Numbered from the stretch's first letter, positions 1-13,800 are shown. The stretch is 64,000 bases of DNA from Phallusia fumigata (GCA_008931825.1 QXVZ01017528.1:1-64000); one strand, 5' to 3'. Notes: generated from the letters alone by a model not told the origin. Translations and numbers: made by a program.

Positions 1-340
1 TAAGAGCACTTCATCCCAGAAACATATCGTAAGCTGTTTGTTTGTAAATTTAAACTACTTCCTAGGAGTGCCCTAATTGTTTTTATATTACCACATTTTG
101 TCTAAGTTTCCAAATTATTATCAGAAAGGGCTATTTGCATCTATAAAGTTGTAAGCAACTACGCGTACAGGAACGTTCACCCAATTCTAAACCATGTTTT
201 CGAAGCCGTTCACAAAGACATTTTGGCATCTTTGCAAAGTGTGAATGTCTTTGTGGCATTGGCTCTCGTAACATATATTTGAAACGCTTTTGTTTTTGTT
301 GCGAATCGTTAATTGAAATTTGTTTGGTTTTTATTTTAAG

Positions 341-3300
341 AGCCGGGTGATTATTTCCAGTGGTGCATATTACTTCACCCCAATCCCTGGTACACCCTTC
401 CGTTTAGCCCTTGTGCTCCCATCCGGATACGGACAGACTAAAGTGACGTACACATCTGACCTACACGCAAGACAACACGGTGCTTCGTACGACGAGAAAC
501 ACTGCGACATGGTGCGTTAAACCAGTATATTATCGTCAGGAAACTTTTCCGTGTAATATGACATCCCGTAAGCTGAACGCAAACTATTAATAACCAAACA
601 GTACATTGCGTGTTCACCAATAGGTCAACCATCAATGTCAACCGAATTACGACACTTGAATAAACCTTTACACACGTTAATGCACCAACCATCATTTTAT
701 ACGCCTTTTTAATTTGATGGCAAAAATTTGATACCAGCCCCGTTTATTCTCATTAGGCGTAACAACGATTTTCTAAACCATTAAGGATCCAGTTTCTGAA
801 CTCACGCAACCTATTGATTGTCGTAACAGATTCAACAGCAGTTGGCGACCTACGACGCAGTCCGTATCGATCGGTTGGCTGCAACCTGCTCGCTCATGTT
901 TAGCGACGTGCAGCTGGCCGCTGAATGGCGCTACTGCCACTTTCGCAATGAGGAGATGATTGACAGCGTGGGCGAGATGAGCCAGCTGCAAATGATGAAA
1001 GCGTATTTGCTTGATGAATCGAACAATACAATTAAGTGTAAGGTTTACATGACATATAATTTGTGTGATTTGCGTTTTCAATACTTTGGACTAAAAGTTT
1101 ACTACTAACTAATTGTCGCCAAATTTCAAATACAAAACCACGCCTTTTTTCAGGCAACGAAGAGCTTTTGAACGGAGTTCTGTTCGACGTGTTCCTTTCA
1201 GCCGCTTTGGTTCCAGTTTGGTCTGAGCGCAGAGAATTTAACAACTCGTCAAGGTTCGGGGATCTTTCCGCACATAATTGCACTAAATAATTGATCTAGT
1301 TCTCCGTTAGCGCGCCTTCCACTGACACGCCTGTTTGTGCTTGGTACAGGGCGGGAATAGAGATGTCCTTCTTTGTGTCAAAGAGCGGCCTTGTTCGACA
1401 GTATTGGTACGAAAATGTCTCCGAGGAATACGAACGTGGTCGAGCTTCCTTGTTTACGTAAGGAGTTTTTTTGATACCTTTGTTTTACCAAGGTTTCAAA
1501 ATTTGTAAAATTTTAAAATATAAAATCAAATGTAGCTAATGAAATAGGCCACGCGTTTCGGAATACTCTGTATAGCAACAGATTTTCTTCGTCGCAGTTA
1601 TGGTTTCTGTTCAGCAATAATCATCATCACAAATTATAACTANGTATTGGTACGAAAATGTCTCCGAGGAATACGAACGTGGTCGAGCTTCCTTGTTTAC
1701 GTAAGGAGTTTTTTTGATACCTTTGTTTTACCAAGGTTTCAAAATTTGTAAAATTTTAAAATATAAAATCAAATGTAGCTAATGAAATAGGCCACGCGTT
1801 TCGGAATACTCTGTATAGCAACAGATTTTCTTCGTCGCAGTTATGGTTTCTGTTCAGCAATAATCATCATCACAAATTATAACTAGGCCTAACTGATTTA
1901 TAATCGTTTTCATTGGGAAAGAAGCAAACTGTTCTTCTATTTTTGTGCATAAAATCCCCATTTCCAGCATTTATTAAAGATGTGGGTTTTACCAAGCAGT
2001 GTAAGCACCAGGAAAACCCAAGTTTGAAGAATTCCAAATACCTAATGGGTTCAGAAACTTATTCAATGGCCCATAAAGGAAACTCTTTTTTATTTGGGAG
2101 TAGGTTTGTAAATGTGCTGCGGGCCTCGTACTAATATAGCTATCACCGTCAATCAGCGACCTTCTTACAGCTAAGTTACATCAAACAGGTATTTTGAACT
2201 AATTTGACGTGGATATAATAAAATCCAGTGTTAAAAAGTTTGTTTTGTAAAAGTTTAGACCAGGTTTGTTTNTGAAGAATTCCAAATACCTAATGGGTTC
2301 AGAAACTTATTCAATGGCCCATAAAGGAAACTCTTTTTTATTTGGGAGTAGGTTTGTAAATGTGCTGCGGGCCTCGTACTAATATAGCTATCACCGTCAA
2401 TCAGCGACCTTCTTACAGCTAAGTTACATCAAACAGGTATTTTGAACTAATTTGACGTGGATATAATAAAATCCAGTGTTAAAAAGTTTGTTTTGTAAAA
2501 GTTTAGACCAGGTTTGTTTCGCATCGATGAAAACATGTTTTTTAGAGTTCGGCGTTATATGCGTTACAGATCGATACGGAAATAAGATGTTATCCATTAT
2601 TTATCAAGCCCACACTCTACTGAGAATGTCACATACTCTACGATCTTGAACTGCCTATAAAAACACACTGACAGTCACTCGCGCAGCGACGGATTTAGCG
2701 TTGTCGTCTAATCACCCTGAGTGTCTCACTGTGTTTATGCCATCACCGTCCCTATTTTGTTGGTCTTATGCTGGGTCCAGTTTTAGTAAGAATTTCAAAA
2801 TGAATATATTATGGCGTTGGGCGTTGCTTAGAACTCCGAAAAAACATCCTAAATCCTGCCCCAGTAGCATGTTTAATCTTTGCCGCCCTCCTGTGTTAAA
2901 GGTTTACCCGCACTGAATTTCCAAGCATATATCGGCGCACTGTCAACTACCCCAGCGGCACATGGATGTACACGCTACCCGACAACGATGCGGAAATAGC
3001 AAAGTTTGGTCGAAACGTTGTAGTCGCTACCACGCCTATGACACACCGGAGTGCAGTGCTTGGAGGTGAGTTGAAGTGACGTAATTAGAAGTTTCGGAAA
3101 GGCAAGATCGTGATGTTTTGCTCTTGCAGTGTGTGGCCTTCTGCTCAACCACACCCAGTTCCAAACAATGTTTTGGAAGGAAGCAGCGAGTATCGAAAAC
3201 TCAAATTGTGCTCAGGTATAAAGCTATAAAGCATTACTTGTTTGTTAAATCAAAGTTTTAGCGGCGTATTTTCTCCGACTTTCACTAAGATTTGGGCACA

Positions 3301-6300
3301 TTACTACCTTAAAGTTATATTGATACATTCCGNTTAAAATATAAAATCAAATGTAGCTAATGAAATAGGCCACGCGTTTCGGAATACTCTGTATAGCAAC
3401 AGATTTTCTTCGTCGCAGTTATGGTTTCTGTTCAGCAATAATCATCATCACAAATTATAACTAACTGATTTATACTCGTTTTCATTGGGAAAGAAGCAAA
3501 CTGTTCTTCTATTTTTGTGCATAAAATCCCCATTTCCAGCATTTATTAAAGATGTGGGTTTTACCAAGCAGTGTAAGCACCAGGAAAACCCAAGTTTGAA
3601 GAATTCCAAATACCTAATGGGTTCAGAAACTTATTCAATGGCCCATAAAGGAAACTCTTTTTTATTTGGGGGTGTGGTTGTAAATGGCCTGCGGGCCTCG
3701 TACTAATATAGCTATCACCGTCAATCAGCGACCTTCTTACAGCTAAGTTACATCAAACAGGTATTTTGAACTAATTTGACGTGGATATAATAAAATCCAG
3801 TGTTAAAAAGTTTGTTTTGTAAAAGTTTAGACCAGGTTTGTTTTGCATCGATCAAAACATGTTTTCTGGAATTCGGCGTTATATGCGTTACGGGTCGATA
3901 CGGAAATAAGATGTTATCCATTATTTATCAAGCCCACACTCTACTGAGAATGTCACATATTCTACGATCTTGAAATAAAAACACACTGACAGTCACTCGC
4001 GCAGCGACAGATTTAGCGGTGTCGTCTAATCACCCTGAGTGTCTCACTGTGTTTATGCCATCACCGTCTCCATTTTTTGGTCTTATGCTGGATCCAGTTT
4101 CAAGAGAAATTAGAAACTCTGAAAAACATCCTAAATCCTGCCCCAGCAGCATGTTTAATCTTTGCCGCCCTCCTGTGTTAAAGGTTTACCCGCACTGAAT
4201 TTCCAAGCATATACCGGCGCACTGTCAACTACCCCAGCGGCACATGGATGTATACGCTACCCGACAACGATGCGGAAATAGCAAAGTTTGGTCGAAACGT
4301 TGTAGTCGCTACCACGCCTATGACACACCGGAGTGCAGTGCTTGGAGGTGAGTTGATGTGACGTAATTAGAAGTTTCGGAAAGGCAAGATCGTGATGTTT
4401 TGCTCTTACAGTGTGTGGCCTTCTGCTCAATCACACCCAGTTCCAAACAATGTTTTGGAAGGAAGCAGCGAGTATCGAAAACTCAAATTGCGCTCAGGTA
4501 TAAAGCTATAAAGCATTATTTGTTTGTTAAATCAAAGTTTTAGCGGCGTATTTTCTCCGACTTTTACAAAGATTTGGGCACATTACTACCTTAAAGTTAT
4601 ATTGATACATTCCGTAAACAGCCAGTCACACGGGTGTTGCAAAAGTAACAATATTAAAACAAACTAAATGCAAACATATACTGTTGTTATAATAAGTTTC
4701 ATTTTTTACAATTTGTAAGACACTGTTTAATACCCTTTGCATGATTTTTGTACCCTGCCAACACTGTTTTGTTTTTATCCAATTACATACTAAATTATGT
4801 TAGGATGTCAACACTGGCTTCGACTGCTTCCTTATCGACGAAAACGGAATCGTTATGCTGTCAAGGAAACAAGAAGACGTCAGTACTTTAAATGCGTTTG
4901 CAATCCAATTCAAATTGACAGTCGAAATTTAAACGCAGATCGGAAAGTTTTTCGGGGCGCTTAATGGTCACGTGACGAGAACACTAATCGAAGCCGGAGT
5001 GTTTCGCAAACTCGAGTTGCTCGAACACGGGGCGATGTGCTTCCGACCTGGAAGCAACGCAAAAAGTGGGAGCAGTAACGTAGGTGTTAAGGTGCGTATG
5101 TGACCCGAAGTTGTGTTTTAATCGTGTTTTCCTTCTAACCGCCATTTAACACCATTCTTTTCAGCGTTTTTACAGAATATGGATGAATATTGTCTGGTGG
5201 GCGGAACAGTTATTGCGGTATGCATCACATTACGAAAAAGTGTTTTCTATACCCCTAAAACGTATTTTTCCTTATAGGTCAATTTTTAACATCACAGTAT
5301 ATAGTTGGTGGTCTGTGATCTGGTCCATAGAAGGTCAACCAGCTTCGGCTTCGGCCAATGTAGGCGACGACACTTTTAGGTTGGTGCCTTATAAATATTG
5401 TATCTGTTAAGGTCAAAGCATCTTTTACATTGATTGCTTTTAAATACCGAATAAGGATAATAAGCAATTTTATAAACCTTAAATATAAATATAAACAGTA
5501 TACACTGTTTAGAAATGTCGAAAACAAAATAAACCGTAGTGGTGCACACCACGTTGCTACCCACCAAAAACAATGTTTTGCAGTCAGTTCTATCTCAGAA
5601 AGAGGCCGTTGTGCCTTTGGGATACCATCAAATACAAGCGTAAACTCATAAATAATTGACCCTTTTGATGTTGCAAAAAGATCCCTTTTTCAGTCCGTGC
5701 CTTAAAAGATACGAAGTGTTTGTTGTTAACCGAACGAAGACGCCTTACTCGGGACGGACACTCTGTAAGAGCAATTACATTCCTGTCAAATGTGAAAGGT
5801 AACATAGAATTTATTTTATGGCATGTGCATTCGATTAAAGCTTGTTTCGTGTTGCAGGGAGTATGGAATTTTTAGTGTGAGCAGCAGCAATTTGTTTCTG
5901 GTTGTTGTTGGCAACTTGGAAACTTCAGATGTAAACTGCAATTGCCAGAATAAAAGCGATCCCGTTTTTCCTTCGAGGAACAAGGAAATAATTTATATCC
6001 TTTTATTGCAAAGATGATCCAGTTTTTACCTTGTGAATAAAACATGTAAAAGAAGTTGGCTGTAAACCCAAGAAAAGTTCAACTAATCGCACAGGAAGAT
6101 AACGTCATAAGCCTCTCATGATGTCATTTATTTGATCTAATTATATTATCGATTATCATTAGAATCAATTATAATAACTAATTTTTGTGTCACGTTCAAT
6201 CGTTAAATGACTCATCATCCGATAAACTGCTACAACTTAGCTGTTGTAAGTTACAAAAACCTTAACTACTCGTTACATCCGGAAGAACAAAAATGTCAAA

Positions 6301-6718
6301 AGCTTCGGGAACATAAAGAGAGAAGAAGGCCGGACGGTTGCATTGCTCACCATGAAGCGGTTAGTTTAACAGTACTAGCTACAATAAAAGCGTACATACT
6401 TATCGTTTCACATGATTTATCCCGCCGACACGACACAAAACCTAACTTTGGAGATGACTAACATTTTCACGAAAGTAGACAAAATTTTCCACTGGTATCA
6501 ACTTTTCACAGGAAACTGCGATGAATCTTCCGTGTTACATCAAAACCAACTCGGCGTCAAGAATTTTCCCTCTGTGGTGGAAAACCAAGCACAAAGCTGG
6601 AGCTGATTCAACTATAGTTTATCGCGCCTGGCTGTCATGCCTTACCATTCATTTAACATTTGTCGCCCTATGCGCGGTCATAATGGACGGTTCACTGTTG
6701 AGGTTTCCCTACGACTAA
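341..6718 (+). CDS. Voltage-gated calcium channel alpha2/delta subunit, 3' part (alpha2/delta-3/4-like)
   Basis: Extracellular auxiliary subunit that promotes surface expression of high-voltage-activated calcium channels; the N-terminal VWA/MIDAS half lies outside the window. Exons seen: 341-511, 842-1037, 1154-1253, 1350-1457, 2902-3065 (copy 4184-4347), 3130-3215 (copy 4412-4497), 4804-4878, 4939-5091, 5165-5217, 5278-5379, 5694-5798, about 5858-6000, 6241-6359 and 6512-6718. Phases agree through 5798. Family landmarks: YYFTPIPGTPF (Cache-like region), NEELLNGVLFDVF, CFLIDENGIVMLSRKQED, IGKFFGALNG, a Cys-rich block ending NCNCQNKSDP, then KLREHKERRRPDGC, which matches the conserved RRRP-C segment of alpha2/delta-3 and -4. 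The last exon ends in a hydrophobic stretch (about LTIHLTFVALCAVIM) then stop, as expected for the GPI-anchor or membrane tail. The junction from the 5858 exon to 6241 could not be resolved in phase; the upstream exon otherwise runs to an in-frame stop at 6015. Bases 1-28 end in a possible donor and may be one earlier exon. Confidence 0.88.
1401..4614. repeat. Assembly duplications around single-n gaps inside the alpha2/delta gene
   Basis: Single n bases lie at 1643, 2272 and 3333. Bases 1401-1642 recur as 1644-1885, and 2025-2271 recur as 2273-2519, both apparently identical. Bases 3334-4614 repeat about 1756-3332 with SNPs and small indels, including two exons. All differences I see in the duplicated exons (2902-3065 against 4184-4347, 3130-3215 against 4412-4497) are synonymous. 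The exon pair is 250 bases, so splicing in both copies would shift the frame. This fits overlapping contig ends plus a second allele placed in tandem, not a biological duplication. Confidence 0.85.
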
Positions 6719-8252
6719 TCGCGTTCACGAAGACAAAATTGCGTTGAAATAATCACTGTGCCCTTCAAGAATGGTCATTAGCCTTGGGCGGATTTTACTC
6801 TGCGATGCCTTTTTGAAGGCAAACTGAAAAACACACTGAACGGCAGTCATCACACTTACAAGAGCCAGATAAGGTGTTAAACGGCCTGCTTGCAATGACC
6901 AATCCCATTTATATCAATACCGAAAATGTTTTTCTCATTGTAATGATATTGTCAGTTTAAGGGCAAACCAACCCTTACATTTTACCCGAAACTGCACACC
7001 GGTTTCTTATAAGAAGGATTGATATAATCCTGACAAACGATGCAATATATGCACAACAAGTATATTTCTTCGCAAACAATGTTTTTCAAATTTTAGAGCA
7101 ATACTGGTTTATTTACGTAACGCAATACCTAAAAATATATTTTTACGTCCGAAAGTCATAACGCTGCGTGGTATAGCAGCAGATGGTTGCTTGAGTTATA
7201 CCGACTCAAATGTTTTTGGCTTTCGATGTTTTTGGTTGCCGTGTTTAGTATAATTTCCCTATGCATTTGTACATTAGTGTAACTTGTTTTACTTTTTTGT
7301 TGGATAAAATATTAAGTCTATACCTGATTATTTACTTGAGTTCGGCAAATGTCATGCAGACAAAGGTGTCACTACTCCACCGCTTTAATTTTAATGGTGC
7401 AACACTCGACGTCTCTTGTGTTGATAAGAAAACACAAAAAGCCAAATCCAGCAATAAACTTTAACCTGGGTTGCATTTTTTTATGGTGCCCTATGGGGTG
7501 GTGCTTATTACTGCTTATAAGTAAACCAATACTATTGCAAAAGTTGAGGATAAAGTGCTTTTTGACAATCGTGCGTCATTTAAGCTATTTAGTTTGGGTA
7601 TTCTGGATGTTTATACATGTTTGCCACCCCACACTAAAAATATATCCTGCCATTTTTATTGCGTTTCTCAGATTCTATTCTGAATTTCCAGCTTTCTTTA
7701 TTACATATTGTTGGTTGTGCGGATAGGGTTCGGTAAAATAAATAAAAACAAACCGTCTTTCTGAAGGAGGGTTACTGTAACTACGGAGTCCATCTCTCAA
7801 AGGGCCGTACCGGATTTTTAGAGGGGTGCAACCAATCTGTTATTACGATAAAATTTTCATAAGTAGCAGGACCGCTTTTAGAAGAAATAAATACGCTTTT
7901 GGGGGACATCAGCGCGTATTTGCGCTTATTTTACAAGAGTTCAACTATTGTTCCTCTAAAAAAAACGTTTCTGGAATTTATGTTAGTTCGTTTAACTGGT
8001 CAACAGGAAGGTTGTCAAGATATTTCTGCCCTAGACCCCCAGAAATCTTAATGCAGCCCTGGACCGCGGTGACTTGTTCAACCCTAAATTTCGTTGCAAA
8101 AAAACTCTCTATTGATATTGTATGAACAATAAGTGTTCTGATTTACATTTTTTGACTCGCCGTGTGGCGGAAGGTGTGATTAATGACATTAAGGGGGTCC
8201 AATCCAAATGATTAGAACCCTAGTTTTGAAGGTTGTAAATAACTGCACTATA

Positions 8253-8380
8253 TCATCTCATCTCTTTTACCACACAAACACACACTGTGACGTCACAAAC
8301 TGTACATATGCTTGTGTGTCTCAAGTTAAATTTCGTAGCAGTTGCAAGCATTCCACATTAATAATGGGATAAGAGATGAT
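8253..8380. mobile_element. Possible MITE-like element with short inverted termini
   Basis: The left end reads TCATCTCTTTTACC (about 8257-8271). The right end, reverse-complemented, reads ATCATCTCTTATCCC (8366-8380), giving imperfect inverted ends of about 14 bases around a core of about 100 bases. The core contains the palindrome TGACGTCA. No coding capacity, and target-site duplications could not be established, so this is tentative. Confidence 0.3.
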
Positions 8381-8891
8381 TTGGCGCATGTGCCAGCTAA
8401 TGGTGTGCGTGTTTTTAATCTTAGTACTTGAGATCGCACACTGTGTATTTGATAAAGGCACCTACTTCCTCATGGGTGTCCTCAACTTCGTGCTGCAGTT
8501 CATACGAGAACTTGCAGGTAAGTTCAACTTTCATTCTTTTACAGTGCAAACGACGCAGGTTAGCGGAAAATTGCAAAAGTTTTACCTGTTAACCTTTGTT
8601 AAATTAGCCGCATATTTGCAACTCTCTTTGAAGGATTATTTTTAGCAACAAAAATAAAATTTGGATCATTCCTCAATTTATGGTGAATATGACAACAACA
8701 AAATTAGAATCGTTTTGGATAGTGTCATCGTACCATAGCAGTTTCATGACTTTATTTTGAACTCAACACACCCATATTGGTTTGACCGAAGCAGCTTGTA
8801 TAAAGCATGTGCCAAAACTACTAAAAAGCAGTCTTAAAAAAAACTAGAAAAGCGCAACTTCGATCCAGTTTACATTGAGCAGAGGTCATGG

Positions 8892-8897
8892 TTTAAT
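8892..8897 (-). terminator. Possible poly(A) signal (ATTAAA) of the mosaic gene
   Basis: ATTAAA on the minus strand about 290 bases beyond the stop codon at 9186-9188. A canonical AATAAA occurs further on at 8751-8756. Neither can be confirmed without transcript ends. Confidence 0.25.
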
Positions 8898-9185
8898 TCA
8901 GGTTAACACTGAAATTTGTAGCAGCCAAAGCAATAGGCGTGGTCTTAAAATAGTAAAATGGATTATCGACGAAAAGCTTGGTTTTCAGATGACCTGCTTG
9001 CCTTGAGGATTTCACTGAAGAACCAGACGTCAAAGAAAGGTTGCCTTGTTCCACGGAGCTGATGAGATGCGTAACAAGATCGCAAAGTAAAATATACACA
9101 AAAATAGCAAAGTCAATGATCACACTGTATCGCTTTGTGTGCCACAATAAAAGATGAACTAAGGGCGAACACAAATTCTTCGGGG

Positions 9186-10875
9186 TTAAACTGTCGAGTC
9201 CATGGCGTTCATGTAAAATGTAGCGTTGATTCGTCTCATTGCGATGTCATCGTTGCTCCGAAGAACAATGGTGGCTCGGTCGCTTTGTATGTTGACGTTA
9301 AACGCGCCACGCTGCCCGTAGTAAGTGTCTGTGGTAAGTTACAAACAAAAAGTTACGAAAATTAAGACAGTCGAACCTCAGCAGTTACAATATACAGGTT
9401 TCCTGAGGTTTAGAATATGGAGACCAAATACTAGAAAGCCCGACAAATTTACCTTGCAAAGTCCTATCTTTCCCGACGCCCTCATATACATACATAACGT
9501 CATTATCGTGCGAGGTCTTAAAGTCGCTAAACTCAATAGATACAGAATATTCGGTTGATCCTTCAGTTATGATATCAGCTTGCTGTTGTTGTCCAACGAT
9601 CATCCATGTACAATCGCCGGAGCCGTAGTGAGGTAGCGGGTAATTTCTGCTCAATATTGACCCACGGATGATATTTGCCAATAGACTGGGGCCGCCGCAC
9701 CCTGTGAAAGCATCGGGTGTTAAAATAAAGGGAGACAACAGCCGATGATGTCAAGATATCGCATCGCGCGTTACAAGCAAGTTTGGAATATGATACCAAA
9801 CACTAAACACGATTTTGATACCGTATAGTTTTGTATGATGTAAAATGCACTTACCAGACGGACATTCCCGCTCATCACTCATATCTGTACAATCCAGTTC
9901 ACCATCGCATAGTTTATGCAACGAAACACATTTTCCATCGAAACATTTGTGCATTCCAGTACACAGTCCAACATCATCAAAGAAATATTCAAAATAACGC
10001 GACCTAGAAAAAACAAAACTACACAATTTACTTTTGTCGACAAAAAATAGACCATTTGAAGAAACATACCTTAATGCAGTTAATTGTTTGCTACCAGGGG
10101 GTGGCGTAAGAGAAAAAGCAATCGGTTTCCCCGGCAACGACATGTAAACGGCAGACTCTTGTTTGAAGTCGTGAATAAATCTTTCATTTTGATTTATAAT
10201 TTGTATGTTGCCACCTCCCAATACAGGACTGACGCTCATTTTCGGAATTCTTAACACTGTTATTTTGCCCTGGAATCAAAGTATTGAGGTTTAATAACAG
10301 CAGGAAATGTGGCGAAAAACTAGATTAAAAGTACATTAACATGTTTTAATGGTTCGTTTTAAATACCATTTGGAAACCCACAAGTAGCTCTTGCTACCAA
10401 TTAAAAAATTGTAGTTGTCCGGAAATGAAACCTGTCAGTACAAAAACTTAAGAGCTAAAAAGTATTCTTTTCAAATATCCTTGCAGTACAATTGTAAGAC
10501 ATCAGTACACACTTACAGCAGGTGGCTGTATCACCCATCTGCAGCTAGCCGGACGTGGCGAGTCCACCATATTAAATCTGATCCTTTGAACACCAAAAAC
10601 TGATTCGTTTCTCCAGGAGCGCCTGGCATTGTCGTATTCTTCCACATCAACGATTCCAGTCTTCTCCGGTAGCTCAACGCCATAAGTCCCCAGTCGGGAG
10701 TAATAGCGATGAAAAGGGTCATGTACTGGGTCGTACGAACAACCAGAGGTGCAGTTGTGCTCGTCGGCGTTGTTCATCGGACAATCCACTTTTCCATCGC
10801 AGATTGATTCGTGAGGAATGCATTTGACTGGATGCGATGAATGAGCCGGGTAACATGAAAACTGCCCGGGACAAG
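9186..10875 (-). CDS. Mosaic gene, exons 67-71: C-terminal LDLa, CUB, LDLa, CUB
   Basis: Exons 10517-10875, 10070-10269, 9855-10003, 9453-9701 and 9186-9328. LDLa: [23 protein letters not shown] spans the same exon (CSYDPVHDP onward to CRWVIQPPA) and the next. LDLa: [19 protein letters not shown]. The terminal CUB begins [20 protein letters not shown], carries DVMYVYEG, and ends [17 protein letters not shown] before the stop. No C-terminal membrane anchor. Confidence 0.82.
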
Positions 10876-13800
10876 CTGGGTGAACAATAGTGATTCATAA
10901 ACATGAGATGAAACAAAGTGTTTGGCTTCTGGGATAAACAAAGAAACTCAAGAAGTAAAAAAACGAAAATAAAACAAGGGCACAGAGTTCAAACACCTGT
11001 GATTCGAAATAACACCACAGGGTTTTTATCGATAGATATATGAAATCTATTTGTTTGTTTTATTTTTATCTTTGGTTGGAGAAGCATTTCCTAAATAAAC
11101 TAATAATGAGGCAGCTGTAGATCTATCTTTCATAAAGAAGTACTGTTCAAGTTTTTTTAATTTATTTTTCAATTTCTTGTTGACTTATATATTCTACTTT
11201 CCCGGAATAAAGCAACGCCGCTTAAACCTCTTGCCCAGGAAAAAAACTAGATGCGCAAACGAGTTACCATGATGGGTCAGTCCGACATTGCAAGGACCGG
11301 ACCATAAACGGCATCGGTTTGTGTGGTGCAAACAACGTGTTTCCCAATTCACGACACCAGACCATTTTACACCTTTACACAAGGTTATAATTGCATTACG
11401 TTTGCTATTGCTTACCGTCGCTAAGCAGCTTGTCAATCCACTCGTTATGTCTTTGCGTGACTTGTAAGAAGTAGTCTGTGCCCAGTGGGATACCCAGAGT
11501 CGGATCGTCATTCGGCCAGACTGGAGAATTAATAGACAGTAAGCCACTGTCTTCACAAGATAAAGAAGGATTAGTGAAAATCTAAAGCAGGGCAAAGCTT
11601 GGGCGGCCAGAAGGACGTAAGATTGCGATGTTAGTGTAGAGGAAGCACAGCATGCAAAAGAACTATTCTAAAAACGTTTGTGTGATTTTAATTTTAATAT
11701 TTAGGGAGTGATTTATCTTGGGTAGTCGACACAATACAATAAAAAAGCTAAGGTTCTGATATTTTTACCAACTTTATGAGATATTTTTTGCAAACAAAAG
11801 CCTTAACATAGCGCTGTTTCCTATGATTAAATTTCAAAATGTTTTTGTGCTAAAACAAAACTGAAACTAAGATAAATACAATTGCTGGTTGCTTAGCAAA
11901 CAAGGCAAAAGAGTTCAGGAAAGATCACACACTAGCTACTCTCATGCTTAAAAATGCACCAGCTAAAATTCTTACTATGCATGTTGCTTAGAATTGACGT
12001 GTAGTTGGGCGTAATAAAGTTTCTTTTAAAATTGAGCCAGCTGTAGAGTCCAGTTAAAAACCAGCGGTCGTCGTGTCGCTTGCAAAAAAGAGAAAGTCCC
12101 GGATCGTTCTGAAGAGATTTTGTATTAGCGGGAGGCTTTATCATTAAAGTCATTATAGCAAGTAGTTGCAACTTACCAAATATGCAGATGTCCGAACGGA
12201 TCCATGTCCACCCCGTATTGTAGTATTGAGTCTCATTGTGTCGACAGCTGACGGTGAGTCTACGAACAGAAGATGTAAGTCGACTTGCAGTGCCATGGGT
12301 AAACACACACTATGAACTTCGTGGTTTAGACTTTTGAGCAGTGGTCCTCAACGTTTTTGATATTAAGGGCGCCTTAAATCCCTATTTAAAGGTAAGATCC
12401 CCCCACAGGAAATTTAGTTTAGTTTGTAAATGGCATGTTTTTTTAGTATATTATTGAGAGAAACTTAGCTCTTTGATAAACATTTGTTTGCGCAAAAGTC
12501 CAATAAACTCGCGCAAACAATCTGTCAATTACTGATAGAAACAAGTGAGCAAATGTAAGCGATAAACCTTACCCAGGTCGGATGCTATTGTTTCGAGGCA
12601 AAGTTTTCGCATTTCAGGAAGTTGGTAACTGTCACAGAATAGATGTGGAGCACTTAGTTCGGATGATGTGACAGAAATCCTGGATTGACGCAAACTCCAA
12701 ACTAAATGTTCCTCCTCCGATCCACTGAAAATCAAAAGAGTTGAGTGGAGATAGTTCATTTCGCTTGGTGAGAGAAAACATAGCGACCACTAAATCAACC
12801 AGCAGGTCGGAAATAGCTGCGCAACGTTAAAACGTTACGAGGGGCAAAAAGTAAACGGAAACAATTAATGCATCGAGATCAAATTATAAAGGGTTGTGTG
12901 ACGGGGAACCACAAAAGAGCGAGTTCAACGCATTGTGAGAAACACAATCGGAGGGACGTTTGAGGGACCAGCGGAGAGGGCCTTAGAAGCTAAACAAATA
13001 AAAGACTAAACCATGTGGCAATACAACGCGCATAGTTAACATCTTCATACCTATTGATTGGTGAATGGCCGATCGCAATACAATTCGCTCTTCTAGGTTT
13101 TGTGCTTTCCGGTTCAGAAGAAGACAGTGGGTGTCGCTCAAGTTCCACGGGCAAAGGGAACGCACTAAACCCACCAGAAGATCCCCTATTCCTCTTCTTG
13201 TTCATTTTCATTTCTAAACACGCTGACTTCGGCGGTGCGTCCTCAGTCACATTCACGCCAACGTCATACGTCACATAAAACATTTCTTCTTCCTCGACGA
13301 CGTCACCGGTGTTTGAATTGACGTCAACCTGAGACAACACTTCGTCATCGAGCTCCACTTTTAGCAAAGCGACGTCACTATTTGCTGAGTCACTGTCTTC
13401 AGATAAAGTCTTAAAACGATCAAAATACGTCGACGGAGCTTCCCGATCCTCGCTTGAGGAGCTGCTGTTGGGGCGAACTACGTAGTCGGGATGTAGGAAC
13501 CAGTTGGTAACTTTCCATGTGACCCGCTGAGCTGTTGCTTCGTCTCCCGAGTTGCGACTTCTGATAAGAATGTATGAGAATGTGGCGGGGACTTCGGCAT
13601 CTAGGTCTGGATCGTCAAACTCTGCAAGGTAAATCGTTAATTATGTTTAGTTCGTTTAATATTACATACGTTTTTGGTAACTTACCTGCCAAGAGTTCTC
13701 CGTCCGGCCCGGTTTTATCTGCATCCAACAAGCTTCTTGCGTAGTTGTCGTACATGTCAGGGTTCAAAATGCAATGAGCAGGTACAACCGCCCAGTTGTC

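Larger units (their letters stand above)
6719..9185. other. Intergenic region between two convergent genes
   Basis: About 2.5 kb between the alpha2/delta stop (+) and the mosaic gene stop (-). I see no convincing gene. Short open frames near 7349-7726 and 8376-8645 have no recognisable motif. A small inverted-repeat element (8253-8380) and a possible minus-strand poly(A) signal (8892-8897) lie here. Confidence 0.6.

Noticed and set aside
1913-3706. Two nearly identical 73-codon open frames at 1913-2134 and 3485-3706
   Set aside because: They are intronic sequence appearing twice because of the assembly duplication; no domain, and they lie between known exons.
7349-7726. 125-codon hydrophobic open frame in the intergenic region
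   Set aside because: AT-rich, no signal or family motif, no splice context; consistent with chance.
12177-12306. Frame giving [10 protein letters not shown] and SDICIF as the Cys-containing loop of the second S1 domain
   Set aside because: It looks protease-like, but its phase does not fit either neighbouring exon; the alternative frame from the acceptor at 12259 fits both.
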